DNA of 64,000 nucleotides, taken from the NCBI GenBank assembly GCA_019748195.1, contig JAIEPW010000005.1, positions 1 through 64,000 on the forward strand, read 5' to 3'. The DNA comes from Bryobacteraceae bacterium (lineage in GTDB: Bacteria; Acidobacteriota; Terriglobia; Bryobacterales; Bryobacteraceae). Both the position numbers and the translations under genes were made by a program. The notes below the pieces were generated by a model, which saw only the letters and a list, made by a program, of their open reading frames with translations, was not told the DNA's origin and made no database searches. Shown in pieces: positions 51,782 through 60,027 of the stretch; position 1 is the stretch's first letter, and every line of letters begins with the position of its first letter.

Positions 51782-52015
51782 TCAGGGGCAGCTAGCCTCC
51801 CCGGAACACCGCTCACCGCAACTCTCAGCGGGCGAGCAACCATAGATGCCAGTCGATTGATTCTCGAGGCAGACACAAACGGTCCCTTCGCCGCCTGGGC
51901 AATCTATCTCGAGCTTCTGATCGCAGGCGGCGGGTCCTTCGTTCGTCAGAAGTAATGAAAAAGCCAGAACGGCCGCGGTGCGCACCGCAACTTGCAACAG
52001 CTTTTGTCTGTACAT
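51782..52015 (-). CDS. Secreted cysteine-rich peptide (77 aa)
   Basis: Start ATG 52015 with GAGAGGAA about 8 bases upstream. Residues 1 to about 30 are a classic Sec signal (MYRQKLLQVAVRTAAVLAFS then LLLTNEGPAA). The mature part of about 47 residues has eight Cys (31, 39, 47, 49, 60, 66, 70, 76), many Gly/Ser/Glu and no hydrophobic segment, so it should fold through up to four disulfides. No known family recognised; it is not a lipoprotein by lipobox. First gene of the cassette with the TonB-C-like, thioredoxin-rhodanese and regulatory-domain genes. Confidence 0.6.
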   Translation of the reverse strand: MYRQKLLQVAVRTAAVLAFSLLLTNEGPAACDQKLEIDCPGGEGTVCVCLENQSTGIYGCSPAESCGERCSGEASCP

Positions 52016-52460
52016 TGGCCGGATTCCTCTCTCTAGAAGAGTTAGCTGCTCGCTTGCAATCCACACGAGCAAGCTAACTGATGTTGGACGGGTTCGAAAA
52101 AGCAAGAGTCAATCAGCCTAGTGATTGACCTCAGGCGCCGACAACAAGCCATCCGATAGCCGGAGAGGCAACAGTTCGTCACAATTCCAGCAAGGGGAGA
52201 GGCGATACTTCAACTGATTTGCAGCTTATTGCGGCTTCATAATGTTGTCAAGCCCAAAGGGGTGAAACGCGCTCTCAAGTTTGCTCAAATGTCTTTGGCG
52301 ACCTAAAAGTGTAACTCGGCTCACATAGGGAATCGGCACTCGGTGCCACAAAGTGGTGTGCTCCTTAGCGCAAGTCGAACGGAAACTCGCCCGTTGGCGA
52401 AAGCGCAGCTTCGGATTCGCCAACGCCGCCTCGTTACGCCATCAGGTCGTGAACCAACCC
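52016..52460. other. 445-base AT-richer gene-free region upstream of the Cys-rich cassette
   Basis: No gene is supported. It holds the probable promoter of the leftward cassette, an imperfect hairpin (GTTAGCTGCTCG at 52041-52052 against CGAGCAAGCTAAC at 52066-52078) and a perfect 8-bp palindrome (52108-52129). Codon bias toward G/C at third positions is absent in all frames until about 52380. Confidence 0.5.
52108..52129. promoter_or_regulatory. Perfect palindrome upstream of the Cys-rich cassette
   Basis: GTCAATCA and TGATTGAC flank a 6-base spacer (GCCTAG). It lies about 95-115 bases before the first start codon of the cassette, where a dimeric repressor or activator could bind. An RNA hairpin role is the alternative. 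Confidence 0.35.
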
Positions 52461-53030
52461 TCACCCCTCCCGCAACCGTCCCCCCGCACCAGCCTTCTGC
52501 CGCACGGCTTGCCAGCGGCGGCGGAACCAGGTTGACTGTCGCAGCCTCTCGCGCCACCGCTGCAGCTTCCCCCGCAGCCACCGATACACCGGCAGCGACC
52601 GCCACAAGCCGTACGCCAGGTTTCGCAACCTGAGAATCCGCTCGTAAGTCCAGGCCACCGGCCGAATGATGAGCAACGCGGGGCGGGTCAGCTCGAACAG
52701 GTGCGCCACCAGCGCGGTACCACCCACCTTGGCCCCCATCAGCGCGCCGAATCCGGCGACGAACTGCCCCTTCGCCATCAGGTAATACGCGAGCAGCTTC
52801 ACCGGCAGCAGCCCCAGGCCGGGAACCGCCAGCAGAAGCAGCGCCGCCCAGGGCGGCGCGCGACGGATGGCCGCTTCGACCACCCGCAGCAGCGGCAGGC
52901 GCCCGATCCAGCGGAAGACGATCTCCAGCCGCCACTGCAGTTCCTCGAAGGCGAGGACCAGCGACGCCGCCGCCAGCAGCGGCAGCGTCAACAGCCGCCG
53001 AAGCTTGCGTAAGGCAGGGGCCATGGCCAC
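52461..53030 (-). CDS. Conserved small integral membrane protein of unknown function
   Basis: A 189-aa protein. A basic N-terminus leads to LTLPLLAAASLVLAFEELQW (first hydrophobic segment), then RAPPWAALLLLAVPGLGLLP, VKLLAYYLMAKGQFVAGFGA and HLFELTRPALLIIRPVAWTY, and finally a strongly basic, Trp/Arg-rich tail. I have seen this pattern in uncharacterised membrane proteins of other bacteria, but cannot name a function. It lies 8 bases upstream-side of the M28 peptidase stop and runs in the same direction, so it may be the last gene of that unit. Confidence 0.65.
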   Translation of the reverse strand: MAMAPALRKLRRLLTLPLLAAASLVLAFEELQWRLEIVFRWIGRLPLLRVVEAAIRRAPPWAALLLLAVPGLGLLPVKLLAYYLMAKGQFVAGFGALMGAKVGGTALVAHLFELTRPALLIIRPVAWTYERILRLRNLAYGLWRSLPVYRWLRGKLQRWRERLRQSTWFRRRWQAVRQKAGAGGRLREG

Positions 53031-53038
53031 AGTATGAG

Positions 53039-54409
53039 CTACTGGTCGCTTTGCGTGTCGACTTTGGCGCGCGCGCGCGGCCGGGGCACGTAGGCGGTCA
53101 CCAGGCTCTCGTTTCCGTCGCGATCGACGGCCTTCACGCCGAACACGAGCTCGTCAATGGACACGCCGGGAAGCAGAAATTCCGTGACGTTGCCCGCGTA
53201 AGTCTCGCGCTCCCAAAAGGGCGCCGTCGTGGAGCGAGCGACGACCATATAGCCGGCGATGTCGGATTCCACGCCGGCCTTCCACCGGAGATGGGCATCG
53301 TAGCGGCTTTTCCCGCGGCCGAGCATCAGGTTGGAAGTCTTGCGCCCTTCGCGTTCCACCTCCTCCCAAACCACGGGCGCCTTGGGAGCCAGCGCCAGAG
53401 AAGCGGCGACAGCCGCGTTCACCCGGATCACGCGCGCCGTGTAGGGGACGCTGGCGTTCGCGAACGTGTCGGTCAGCGTGTGCTGGTTGGAGAAGTTCTC
53501 CGAGGGAGTTGAGAACCGTACGCCCGCGTAGCCGTGCTGGTTGAAGGGCGTGTGATCGCCGCCGCGGCCGAAGCGGTCGGCGCGGAAGATCAGGTCGATC
53601 TTCAGCGCGGGCACGTAGCGCTCGCCGATGTCCTTGATGTAGCGCGCAAGCTGGCGGGAGGCGCTGTCCGACGGATCCTCCGAAAACACGTTCAGGCGGT
53701 AGTTTTCGATGCGGCCATTGCCCGCGGTGTCCGACCCGATGATGTCGTTGTTCAGGACGGCTTCGATGAGGGCGCCGGCCTTCCTGGCCTTCTCCGCGTA
53801 GAGCGTGGAGCCGAGCAGGCCGTTCTCCTCACCGGCGAAGGCGATGAAGACCAGTGTCTTGTCCCATTCATAGGCGCTCATGATCCGCGCGAGTTCCATC
53901 ACGCAGGCGACGCCGGAGGCGTCATCCACGACACCGGGCGCGTCGGCATTGGGATCGAGCGGAGGCCGGGGCCCACCGTCCAACCCGCCGCCCGCCGGAG
54001 CCTCGCCCGGACGGCGCGGAGGGAAGGCCAGCGTATCGTAGTGACCGCTGATCACCACCTGATCCGGGTACTTGCCCGGAAGCACGGCCACCACGTTGTG
54101 CAGGTCGGTGTCGGCGGGGATGCGCGCCTGCTTCTTAATGCGGTGCGAATCGTAGGAAACCTGCAGCCGGGGTGAGTAACTCTGCAACTCGGCGTGAATC
54201 CATTTGCGGGCGGCGCCGATGCCGCGCACTGGATCGTCCTGCGAGGACGAGGTATGGCGGGTCCCGAAGCTTTCCAGCTTCTTCAGAATCGCGGCGATCC
54301 GCTCCTCGGAAACTTCGCCGGCGATCTTGCTCACTTGAGGGTGGATCGCTTTGTACTGGGCCGGCAGAACAGACACCGCCAGCAGGGACGTGATCAGAAG
54401 GTTTCGCAT
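53039..54409 (-). CDS. Exported M28-family metallopeptidase
   Basis: A 456-aa exported di-zinc aminopeptidase. Signal peptide ends near VLPAQ. The M28 metal sites are visible: SGHYDT (H123), GVVDDASGV (D162/163), AGEENGLLG (catalytic E194, ligand E195), NNDIIGSD (D222) and SNQHTLTDT (final His). After about residue 360 a fibronectin-type-III-like domain follows (YDAHLRWKAGVESDIAGYMV). The frame is open much further upstream, but that part is low-complexity and antisense to the next gene; the signal peptide fixes the start at ATG 54409. Confidence 0.93.
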   Translation of the reverse strand: MRNLLITSLLAVSVLPAQYKAIHPQVSKIAGEVSEERIAAILKKLESFGTRHTSSSQDDPVRGIGAARKWIHAELQSYSPRLQVSYDSHRIKKQARIPADTDLHNVVAVLPGKYPDQVVISGHYDTLAFPPRRPGEAPAGGGLDGGPRPPLDPNADAPGVVDDASGVACVMELARIMSAYEWDKTLVFIAFAGEENGLLGSTLYAEKARKAGALIEAVLNNDIIGSDTAGNGRIENYRLNVFSEDPSDSASRQLARYIKDIGERYVPALKIDLIFRADRFGRGGDHTPFNQHGYAGVRFSTPSENFSNQHTLTDTFANASVPYTARVIRVNAAVAASLALAPKAPVVWEEVEREGRKTSNLMLGRGKSRYDAHLRWKAGVESDIAGYMVVARSTTAPFWERETYAGNVTEFLLPGVSIDELVFGVKAVDRDGNESLVTAYVPRPRARAKVDTQSDQ

Positions 54410-54462
54410 AGCAGCTACGGATTGGAGGAGAAGACGCCCGGCGGCGCCGGAATGTAACCGGC

Positions 54463-55443
54463 CTAATAGGACTTGGCGTACTTCTGCCGGGAATTGGTGA
54501 TGGTAAACGACCCGTCCTGCCGCGCCTGCAGCAGGATATGCTTGCCCTGGCAGTCGTCGATCAGGTTGGCGATGAAGGCGTCGGGTGCGTTCGCCTCCTG
54601 GCCGCCGGCGTAGGAGAAGTGGAGTTGCCAGAGGTCGGCCGATGCGGCGATGGCGCGGACACTGGGCGGCGCGGCGGCCTTGCGGGGGCTGTTGTTCACG
54701 ATCAGAGCCTTGGGTTTCGCAGCAGCCAGAAACGGTGTCGCATTCGCGCCTTCTCCGGTGACCAGCACCGCGGCCGGGCCGATCCGATCGGCGGGGCAGA
54801 CCAGATCGTGCTCCAGGTCGGCGGCAAGGTCGTTCAGGCTGACCAGGCGGAAGTTCCCGTAGGTGAGGCGGAAGCCGATGGAGCGGCGATGCTCGCCTTC
54901 CTCGGCGGCAGGCCTGGGCGTACCGGCGCACGCGGGGTTCGCCGCCCCGGCAGAAGAGATCAACTCGCCTCCCGCGGAAAGGACTTCGAGCGTGACTCCC
55001 TTGAGGTCGATCTTCTCGCCGGCTTTCATCCGCCGCGGGGTGAGCGCGCCGCGCGCCTTTTCGTACTCCTCTTTCAGGCGATCCGCCATGCGGCCGGTTT
55101 CCACGGAGGGGCCCGGATCGAGGAACGCGCCGATGGCTGCGCGTTCGGCGAGCGGCAGCACTCCGCCGGCGTGGTCGGGATGGAAATGCGTGACGAGCAG
55201 CGTGTCGATGCGCTTGACGCCCGCGGCCTTCATGGCGGCTTGAATCCGGCGCGCTTCGCGGGCTTCCGCTCCCTGCCAGCCGGCGTCAATCAGCATGGTC
55301 TGGCCGGAGGGCGCGATCACAAGCATGGCCTGACCGCCTTCCGCGTCGATGAAGTAGATGTCGAGTGTCTTGGCGGCGGCGGCGGGAGTGGAGGCCAGAA
55401 TCAGGAGTGCGGCGGCGTGCGCGACGCCCGAGCCCGGCTTCAT
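54463..55443 (-). CDS. Exported metallo-beta-lactamase-fold hydrolase (ComEC-like domain)
   Basis: A 326-aa exported protein with the MBL zinc motif THFHPDHAGG (H86, H88, D90, H91), preceded by LDIYFIDAEGGQAMLVIAPS and the strand LIDAGW, which is the arrangement of the soluble ComEC-type MBL subfamily. Signal peptide about 1-24. Substrate unknown; relatives are nucleases, phosphodiesterases or lactonases. It is 53 bases upstream of the M28 peptidase gene in the same direction, so possibly cotranscribed. Confidence 0.88.
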   Translation of the reverse strand: MKPGSGVAHAAALLILASTPAAAAKTLDIYFIDAEGGQAMLVIAPSGQTMLIDAGWQGAEAREARRIQAAMKAAGVKRIDTLLVTHFHPDHAGGVLPLAERAAIGAFLDPGPSVETGRMADRLKEEYEKARGALTPRRMKAGEKIDLKGVTLEVLSAGGELISSAGAANPACAGTPRPAAEEGEHRRSIGFRLTYGNFRLVSLNDLAADLEHDLVCPADRIGPAAVLVTGEGANATPFLAAAKPKALIVNNSPRKAAAPPSVRAIAASADLWQLHFSYAGGQEANAPDAFIANLIDDCQGKHILLQARQDGSFTITNSRQKYAKSY

Positions 55444-55503
55444 ACCCCGATGCTAGCATTTGCCTGAACCATGCCGTTCCACGTATCGTAATCAACAGTA
55501 GAG

Positions 55504-55983
55504 ATGCCGTTCTGTACCCAATGCGGGAATCAAGTGACGCCGGCCGATCAGTATTGCGGCCGGTGCGGCGCCGCACAGCCGCGGTTCGATACGCGCCAAA
55601 CCGCATCGTCGGCGCCGAAGCTGGAGCAGATGAGCCCGCGCACGGCCGCCGTGCTCTGCTACGTGCCATTCGTGGGCTGGATCGCGGCGATTGTCCTGCT
55701 GGCCTCGGAACGGTTTCGCAACAACAGCCGCGTTCGTTTCCACGCGTTTCAGGGACTGTACCTCTTTGTCGCATGGTTGATCATCGAATGGGTGGTAAGC
55801 CCGGTGCTTTGGGTGGGCCCCTGGTTTGGGTTGGGATTTCCGCGTCTGCTGGAAGCTCTCCTGAAGCTGTCCGTGCTGGGCGCCTGGGTCTTCATGCTGG
55901 TAAAGGTGAGCCAGGAGGAAGATTTCCGGCTGCCGCTGTTGGGCGAGCTCGCCGATCGCTCAGTGTCGGAACAGCGCCCCTAA
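55504..55983 (+). CDS. Zinc-ribbon membrane protein (DUF4870-like)
   Basis: A 159-aa membrane protein. The N-terminus is a zinc ribbon (C4xxC7 and C18xxC21 in MPFCTQCGNQVTPADQYCGR). After a polar linker come three to four hydrophobic segments: TAAVLCYVPFVGWIAAIVLL, then RVRFHAFQGLYLFVAWLIIE, and a last pair up to about residue 135. VRFHAFQ is typical for DUF4870/Tic20-like proteins, whose role is unknown. Converges with the isomerase gene, stops overlapping by 4 bases. Confidence 0.85.
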   Translation: MPFCTQCGNQVTPADQYCGRCGAAQPRFDTRQTASSAPKLEQMSPRTAAVLCYVPFVGWIAAIVLLASERFRNNSRVRFHAFQGLYLFVAWLIIEWVVSPVLWVGPWFGLGFPRLLEALLKLSVLGAWVFMLVKVSQEEDFRLPLLGELADRSVSEQRP

Positions 55984-56864
55984 GCGCGCAGGCTGCTGAG
56001 ATAAGCCCAGCTCTTCCTCAGGCTCTCGATCGGGTCGCCGGGGCATTCGTCCTGCTCGACAAAGAAGTGTTTGGCGCCGGCGGTGGAAGCGGCGGCGATT
56101 GCCGCGCGGATGTCGAGTGAACCGGACCCGACCTCGCGGAACGCCTCCGGCGGCAGCATCTCATGGAACTGATGGGCCGTGTTCTGAGCCTTGTCCTTCA
56201 GGTGAACCAGCGCCAGTTTCCCTCGCAGCAACTTCAGGAATTCGGCGGGATTCTGCCCGGCGACGCTGGCCCAGAAGATATCCGCCTCGAACTGAACCAG
56301 TTTCGGATCGAAGCCGGAGGTCAGCGTGTCAATGGGGCGCTTGCCTCCCTTCGCGGAAGCGAATTCGAAGGCGTGGTGGTGATACGCCAACTGGATTCCC
56401 AGCTCGCGGCACTGGCGGCCGAAGCGGTTCATCCGATCCGCCAGTTCTTCATAGTTGCCGCGCTCTTCGGGAACCAGGTACGCGATCACGGCGTAGCGGA
56501 TTCCGGCCGCCTTCAACTCGTTCAGGACGCGGGTGGCCTCCAGCGGCTTCTCCGGATAGGTGGCTCCGAAGCGTTTCGCGAAGGCCGCGCCTTCGGCCCA
56601 CTTCCCCGTCACCAGGGCCGACTCGAGGTGACAACTGATGGGGATCAGCGAGTGCTTCCTCAGGATCGGGAGCACGTCCAACTGGCGGCGAACGATCTCC
56701 ACCTCGCGGTATCCGATTTCGGCGAGCCTGCGGATGGCGGTCTCCGGGTCCTTCTCGATCTGGTTGCGCAGCGTGTAAAGCTGCGCTCCGTACTGGGGCG
56801 GGCGTTGCGCATTCAGCATCGGTGCGGCACTGGCGAGCAGGAAACTGCGGCGATCCATTGGCAT
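55980..56864 (-). CDS. Sugar phosphate isomerase/epimerase-like TIM barrel, exported
   Basis: A 294-aa xylose-isomerase-like TIM-barrel protein (AP_endonuc_2 superfamily). It begins MDRRSFLLASAAPML, resembling a weak Tat signal (RRSFLL), so it may act in the periplasm. Core pieces are GAQLYTLRNQIEKDPETAIR, LAEIGYREVEIV, LAYHHHAFEF (metal-site His), VQFEADIFWASVAG, and LALVHLKDKA. The glutamate and His residues expected for a divalent metal site are present. Reaction unknown; such enzymes isomerise or epimerise sugars and polyols. It is 14 bases downstream of the BNR-repeat gene. Confidence 0.85.
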   Translation of the reverse strand: MPMDRRSFLLASAAPMLNAQRPPQYGAQLYTLRNQIEKDPETAIRRLAEIGYREVEIVRRQLDVLPILRKHSLIPISCHLESALVTGKWAEGAAFAKRFGATYPEKPLEATRVLNELKAAGIRYAVIAYLVPEERGNYEELADRMNRFGRQCRELGIQLAYHHHAFEFASAKGGKRPIDTLTSGFDPKLVQFEADIFWASVAGQNPAEFLKLLRGKLALVHLKDKAQNTAHQFHEMLPPEAFREVGSGSLDIRAAIAAASTAGAKHFFVEQDECPGDPIESLRKSWAYLSSLRA

Positions 56865-56877
56865 AGTTTATGCCCGA

Positions 56878-59800
56878 TCACGGTGCTGTCTTGCGCCACT
56901 CCGCGAGCACGGCATCCAGCGCCTTCTTCTGCGCGGCGATTTCCTCCGACAGCGTTTTGAAGCGATCGTAGGATTGCTGCGTGGGCGGAGCATCGCCCAT
57001 GGACGCCAGGTTGGCCAGGCGCGTGAGCTTGTTATCCAGCCCGGAGGGGTAGTTCGACAGGTCCTGCCCGGCCTTCGCGCGATACTGCGTCAGCCGTTCC
57101 TCGATGGGATAGAGCTGATCGTTCAGCGCCTGCACCTGCTTTTGACGCGCCGGGTTGCCGGCGGCCCACTGCTCGGCTTTATTGCGAGTCTCGCGAATCT
57201 GGCGCACGATATCGTGGGTCTCGCTCAGCTTATCGCGGACGGCCATCAGGAATGAGAACTGTTCCTGTAGCTGACCGGCGGGAAAAGTGACGCGCGGATC
57301 GGTGACCACGCGAAACTTCTCCGTGTAGCTCTGCCCGCCCACCGTGAGAGTAACCTGATATTCGCCCGAAGGAGCGAGCGGAGCGAACGGGGGCCCGTGC
57401 AGGGTAGTGCCGGGTATGACGCGCGAGGCCGGATACTGCAGGTTCCAGTTGAACGAGTTCGCCCCGGCCTTGGCGGAGACTCGCGGACCTCGCCCACGCT
57501 CGCTCGAGTAGGTCTGGATCACCTGGCCATTGGCATCGGAAATCGTGAGTGTCAGCGGCCCCTGCGGCTCGGACTTCAGGAAGTACTGGATCAGCGCTCC
57601 GCGCGGGGGCGGCGGCCCCTCCGCGCCTTCGCCGCGCGACGCGGGCCCGTTGGCGATCCGCAGGCGCAGCGCAGGCTTGGGCTTCAGCAGCGTGGTTTCC
57701 GCCGGCTTGCGGTCGATCAGTTCCGCCAGGCGATCCGCGCCGTCCAGGATCCAGAATCCGCGGCCATGCGTGGCGGCCACCACGTCATGGAAATGCGCAT
57801 CGCGGTGGATCACCAGGTCGTGCACCGGAGTCACCGGCAGATTCAATTGCAGCGGCTGCCAGTTGGCGCCGTCGTTCACCGAAACGTACACGCCGGATTC
57901 GGTTCCGGCATACAGCAGCCCCTTGCGCGCGGGATCCTCGCGGATCACGCGCGTGAAATCGCTCTCCGGAATCCCGTTGTTGATCGGCGTCCACGTCTTG
58001 CCGTAGTCGGAGGTCTTCAGCAGGTACGGCTTGCGGTCCTGCAACTTGTATCGCGTGGCGGCGATGTAGGCGGTTGCCGGATCGTGCGGCGACGCGTCCA
58101 GGATGGAGATCAATGCGAACTCCGGGAGATTCTTCGGTGTCACGTTCTGCCAGGTCTTGCCGTTGTCCTGTGACACATGAACAAACCCGTCATCTGAGCC
58201 CGTCCACAGCACTCCTGCCTTCACCGGCGATTCCGCGAACGCAAATACCGTCGAGTACCACTCGACACCGGTGTTGTCGCGCGTGATGGGACCCCAGAAC
58301 TCGCCCAGTTTCGGATTCGCGTAATTGGGAGTCGGCTCCAGCTTGGACTTGTCGGCGCGGGTCAAGTCCGGGCTGATGACTTGCCAGCTCTGGCCTTCGT
58401 TGGTGGAGCGATGGACGAACTGCGACGTCACATACAGGACATTCGGATCGTGCTTCGAGGTCACCACCGGGAAGGTCCACTGGAAGCGGAAGTTGATGTC
58501 GCGCGCGCCCCAGCCGTAGTGTGTTTCCGGATTGGGGGAAATGTCGCGCGTCTGGTTGGTTTTCTTGTCGTAGCGATAGGTCCAGTGATGATCGCCGACA
58601 TACAAGATGCTCGGGTCTTTGCGATTCACAGCAATATAGCCGGATTCCGAGTTCGCGGGCGACCACCAGTCCTCCTGCGTCACCCGGCCGAAATCGGAAT
58701 GCGCGGGAAGGGAAATCGAGGAATTGTCCTGCTGCGCGCCGTAAATACGATACGGATACTGGTTGTCCGTGATGACGTGATACATCTGCGCGGTGGGCTG
58801 ATTCAGGATGGTGGACCAGGTGCGGCCGCCGTTGAAGCTGATGGTGGCGCCGCCGTCGTTGCCCTGCACCAGGTGCAGCGGATCGCTGGGATTGATCCAC
58901 AGGTCGTGGTGATCGCCGTGCGGCGGACGGATCGGCTGCCAGTCCTTGCCGCCGTTGGTCGATTTCCACATGCCGATGTTGAGCACGTAAACGGTCTCCG
59001 GGTCCTTGGGGTCGGCGAAGATGTGGTGGTAATACCAGGGTCGCTGGGTAAGTTGCGCGTTATCGGTGATCCGGGTCCAGGTGGCGCCGCCGTCATCGGT
59101 GCGGAACACGCCCTTCCTGCCGGTTTCGGCGTCGATGATGGCCCACACGCGATCCGGCCGGGCGGGGCTTAGGGCGATCCCGATGCGCCCCTTCGGACCG
59201 GTGGGGAGACCCGGGTGATTCGAGATTTCGGTCCAGGTGTCGCCGCCGTCCACGGACTTGAACAGCCCGCTGCCCGCGCCGCCCGATTGGTTGGCCCATG
59301 GGTAGCGGCGGAATTGCAGGAGCGAGGCGTACAGCAGCTTCGGATTGGCGGGGTCCAGCGTGAGATCGATGGCGCCGGACTTGTCGTCCCGATACAGGGT
59401 CTTCTTCCAGGTGACGCCGCCGTCGACGGACTTGAAGACGCCGCGCTCCGGGTTGGGGCCGAAACCATCGCCGAACGCGGCCACCCACAACGTTTTCGGG
59501 TCCTTGGGATGCACGTGGATTCGCGCGATGCCGCGGCTGTCTTTCAATCCAACGTGGGTCCAGGTGCGACCGCCGTCGGTGGATTTGTACATTCCGTCGC
59601 CCTGGGCGGCGTTGCCGCGGAAGCAAGACTCGCCCATGCCCACGTAGATGGTCTTCGGATCGCTGGGCGCCACCGCGATCGCGCCAACCGCGCCGGACTT
59701 GAAGAACCCGTCGGAGATGTTGCGCCAGGTCCAGCCGCCGTCCTCGGTTTTCCAGACGCCGCCCCCGGTGGCGCCGAAATAAGCGGTGAGCTTGTCGGTG

Positions 59801-59934
59801 GGGTCGCCCGTCACCGCCAGGACGCGACCGCCGCGGGTGGGCCCGACCTGCCGCCATTCCAGCAGGTTCAGCAGCGCCGGATCGAGAGTTTGGGATAACA
59901 GGGGGAACGCGAGGAAAACAGTTGCCAGGCGCAT
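56878..59934 (-). CDS. Exported BNR/sortilin (VPS10)-like beta-propeller protein
   Basis: A 1018-aa exported protein. Signal peptide 1-15. Two seven-to-ten-bladed propellers are suggested by repeated S-x-D-x-G-x-T-W Asp-box motifs: TEDGGWTWRNI, STDGGRTWTHV, SVDGGVTWKKT, SVDGGDTWTEI, TDDGGATWTRI, STNEGQSWQVI, SQDNGKTWQNV, TSDYGKTWTPI. The C-terminal about 250 residues are a beta domain plus a helical tail (KLSETHDIVRQIRETRNKAE). Relatives are annotated as glycosyl hydrolase, VPS10-domain or photosystem-assembly-like; no sialidase catalytic set is visible. It is immediately upstream of the isomerase gene and divergent from the ABC ATPase. Confidence 0.85.
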   Translation of the reverse strand: MRLATVFLAFPLLSQTLDPALLNLLEWRQVGPTRGGRVLAVTGDPTDKLTAYFGATGGGVWKTEDGGWTWRNISDGFFKSGAVGAIAVAPSDPKTIYVGMGESCFRGNAAQGDGMYKSTDGGRTWTHVGLKDSRGIARIHVHPKDPKTLWVAAFGDGFGPNPERGVFKSVDGGVTWKKTLYRDDKSGAIDLTLDPANPKLLYASLLQFRRYPWANQSGGAGSGLFKSVDGGDTWTEISNHPGLPTGPKGRIGIALSPARPDRVWAIIDAETGRKGVFRTDDGGATWTRITDNAQLTQRPWYYHHIFADPKDPETVYVLNIGMWKSTNGGKDWQPIRPPHGDHHDLWINPSDPLHLVQGNDGGATISFNGGRTWSTILNQPTAQMYHVITDNQYPYRIYGAQQDNSSISLPAHSDFGRVTQEDWWSPANSESGYIAVNRKDPSILYVGDHHWTYRYDKKTNQTRDISPNPETHYGWGARDINFRFQWTFPVVTSKHDPNVLYVTSQFVHRSTNEGQSWQVISPDLTRADKSKLEPTPNYANPKLGEFWGPITRDNTGVEWYSTVFAFAESPVKAGVLWTGSDDGFVHVSQDNGKTWQNVTPKNLPEFALISILDASPHDPATAYIAATRYKLQDRKPYLLKTSDYGKTWTPINNGIPESDFTRVIREDPARKGLLYAGTESGVYVSVNDGANWQPLQLNLPVTPVHDLVIHRDAHFHDVVAATHGRGFWILDGADRLAELIDRKPAETTLLKPKPALRLRIANGPASRGEGAEGPPPPRGALIQYFLKSEPQGPLTLTISDANGQVIQTYSSERGRGPRVSAKAGANSFNWNLQYPASRVIPGTTLHGPPFAPLAPSGEYQVTLTVGGQSYTEKFRVVTDPRVTFPAGQLQEQFSFLMAVRDKLSETHDIVRQIRETRNKAEQWAAGNPARQKQVQALNDQLYPIEERLTQYRAKAGQDLSNYPSGLDNKLTRLANLASMGDAPPTQQSYDRFKTLSEEIAAQKKALDAVLAEWRKTAP

Positions 59935-60027
59935 GTGCTTTGGAACCTAACGCTATCACGGCGACCGGCAGGGTGGCAAAGGAACCAATCGCTACCGGGA
60001 TGCGTTTATTATGAAGCCTTGGTTTCC

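Noticed and set aside
51782-52015. Lipoprotein signal on the Cys-rich peptide
   Set aside because: The residues before the first Cys are G-P-A-A, which does not fit a lipobox with a hydrophobic -3 residue.
52280-52330. Possible end of an IS21-like element (GACCTAAAAGTGTA)
   Set aside because: Only a short resemblance from memory, no inverted partner and no transposase fragment nearby.
54410-54931. 174-residue N-terminal extension of the M28 peptidase
   Set aside because: It lies antisense to or beside the MBL gene and lacks motifs, while a signal peptide begins at 54409.
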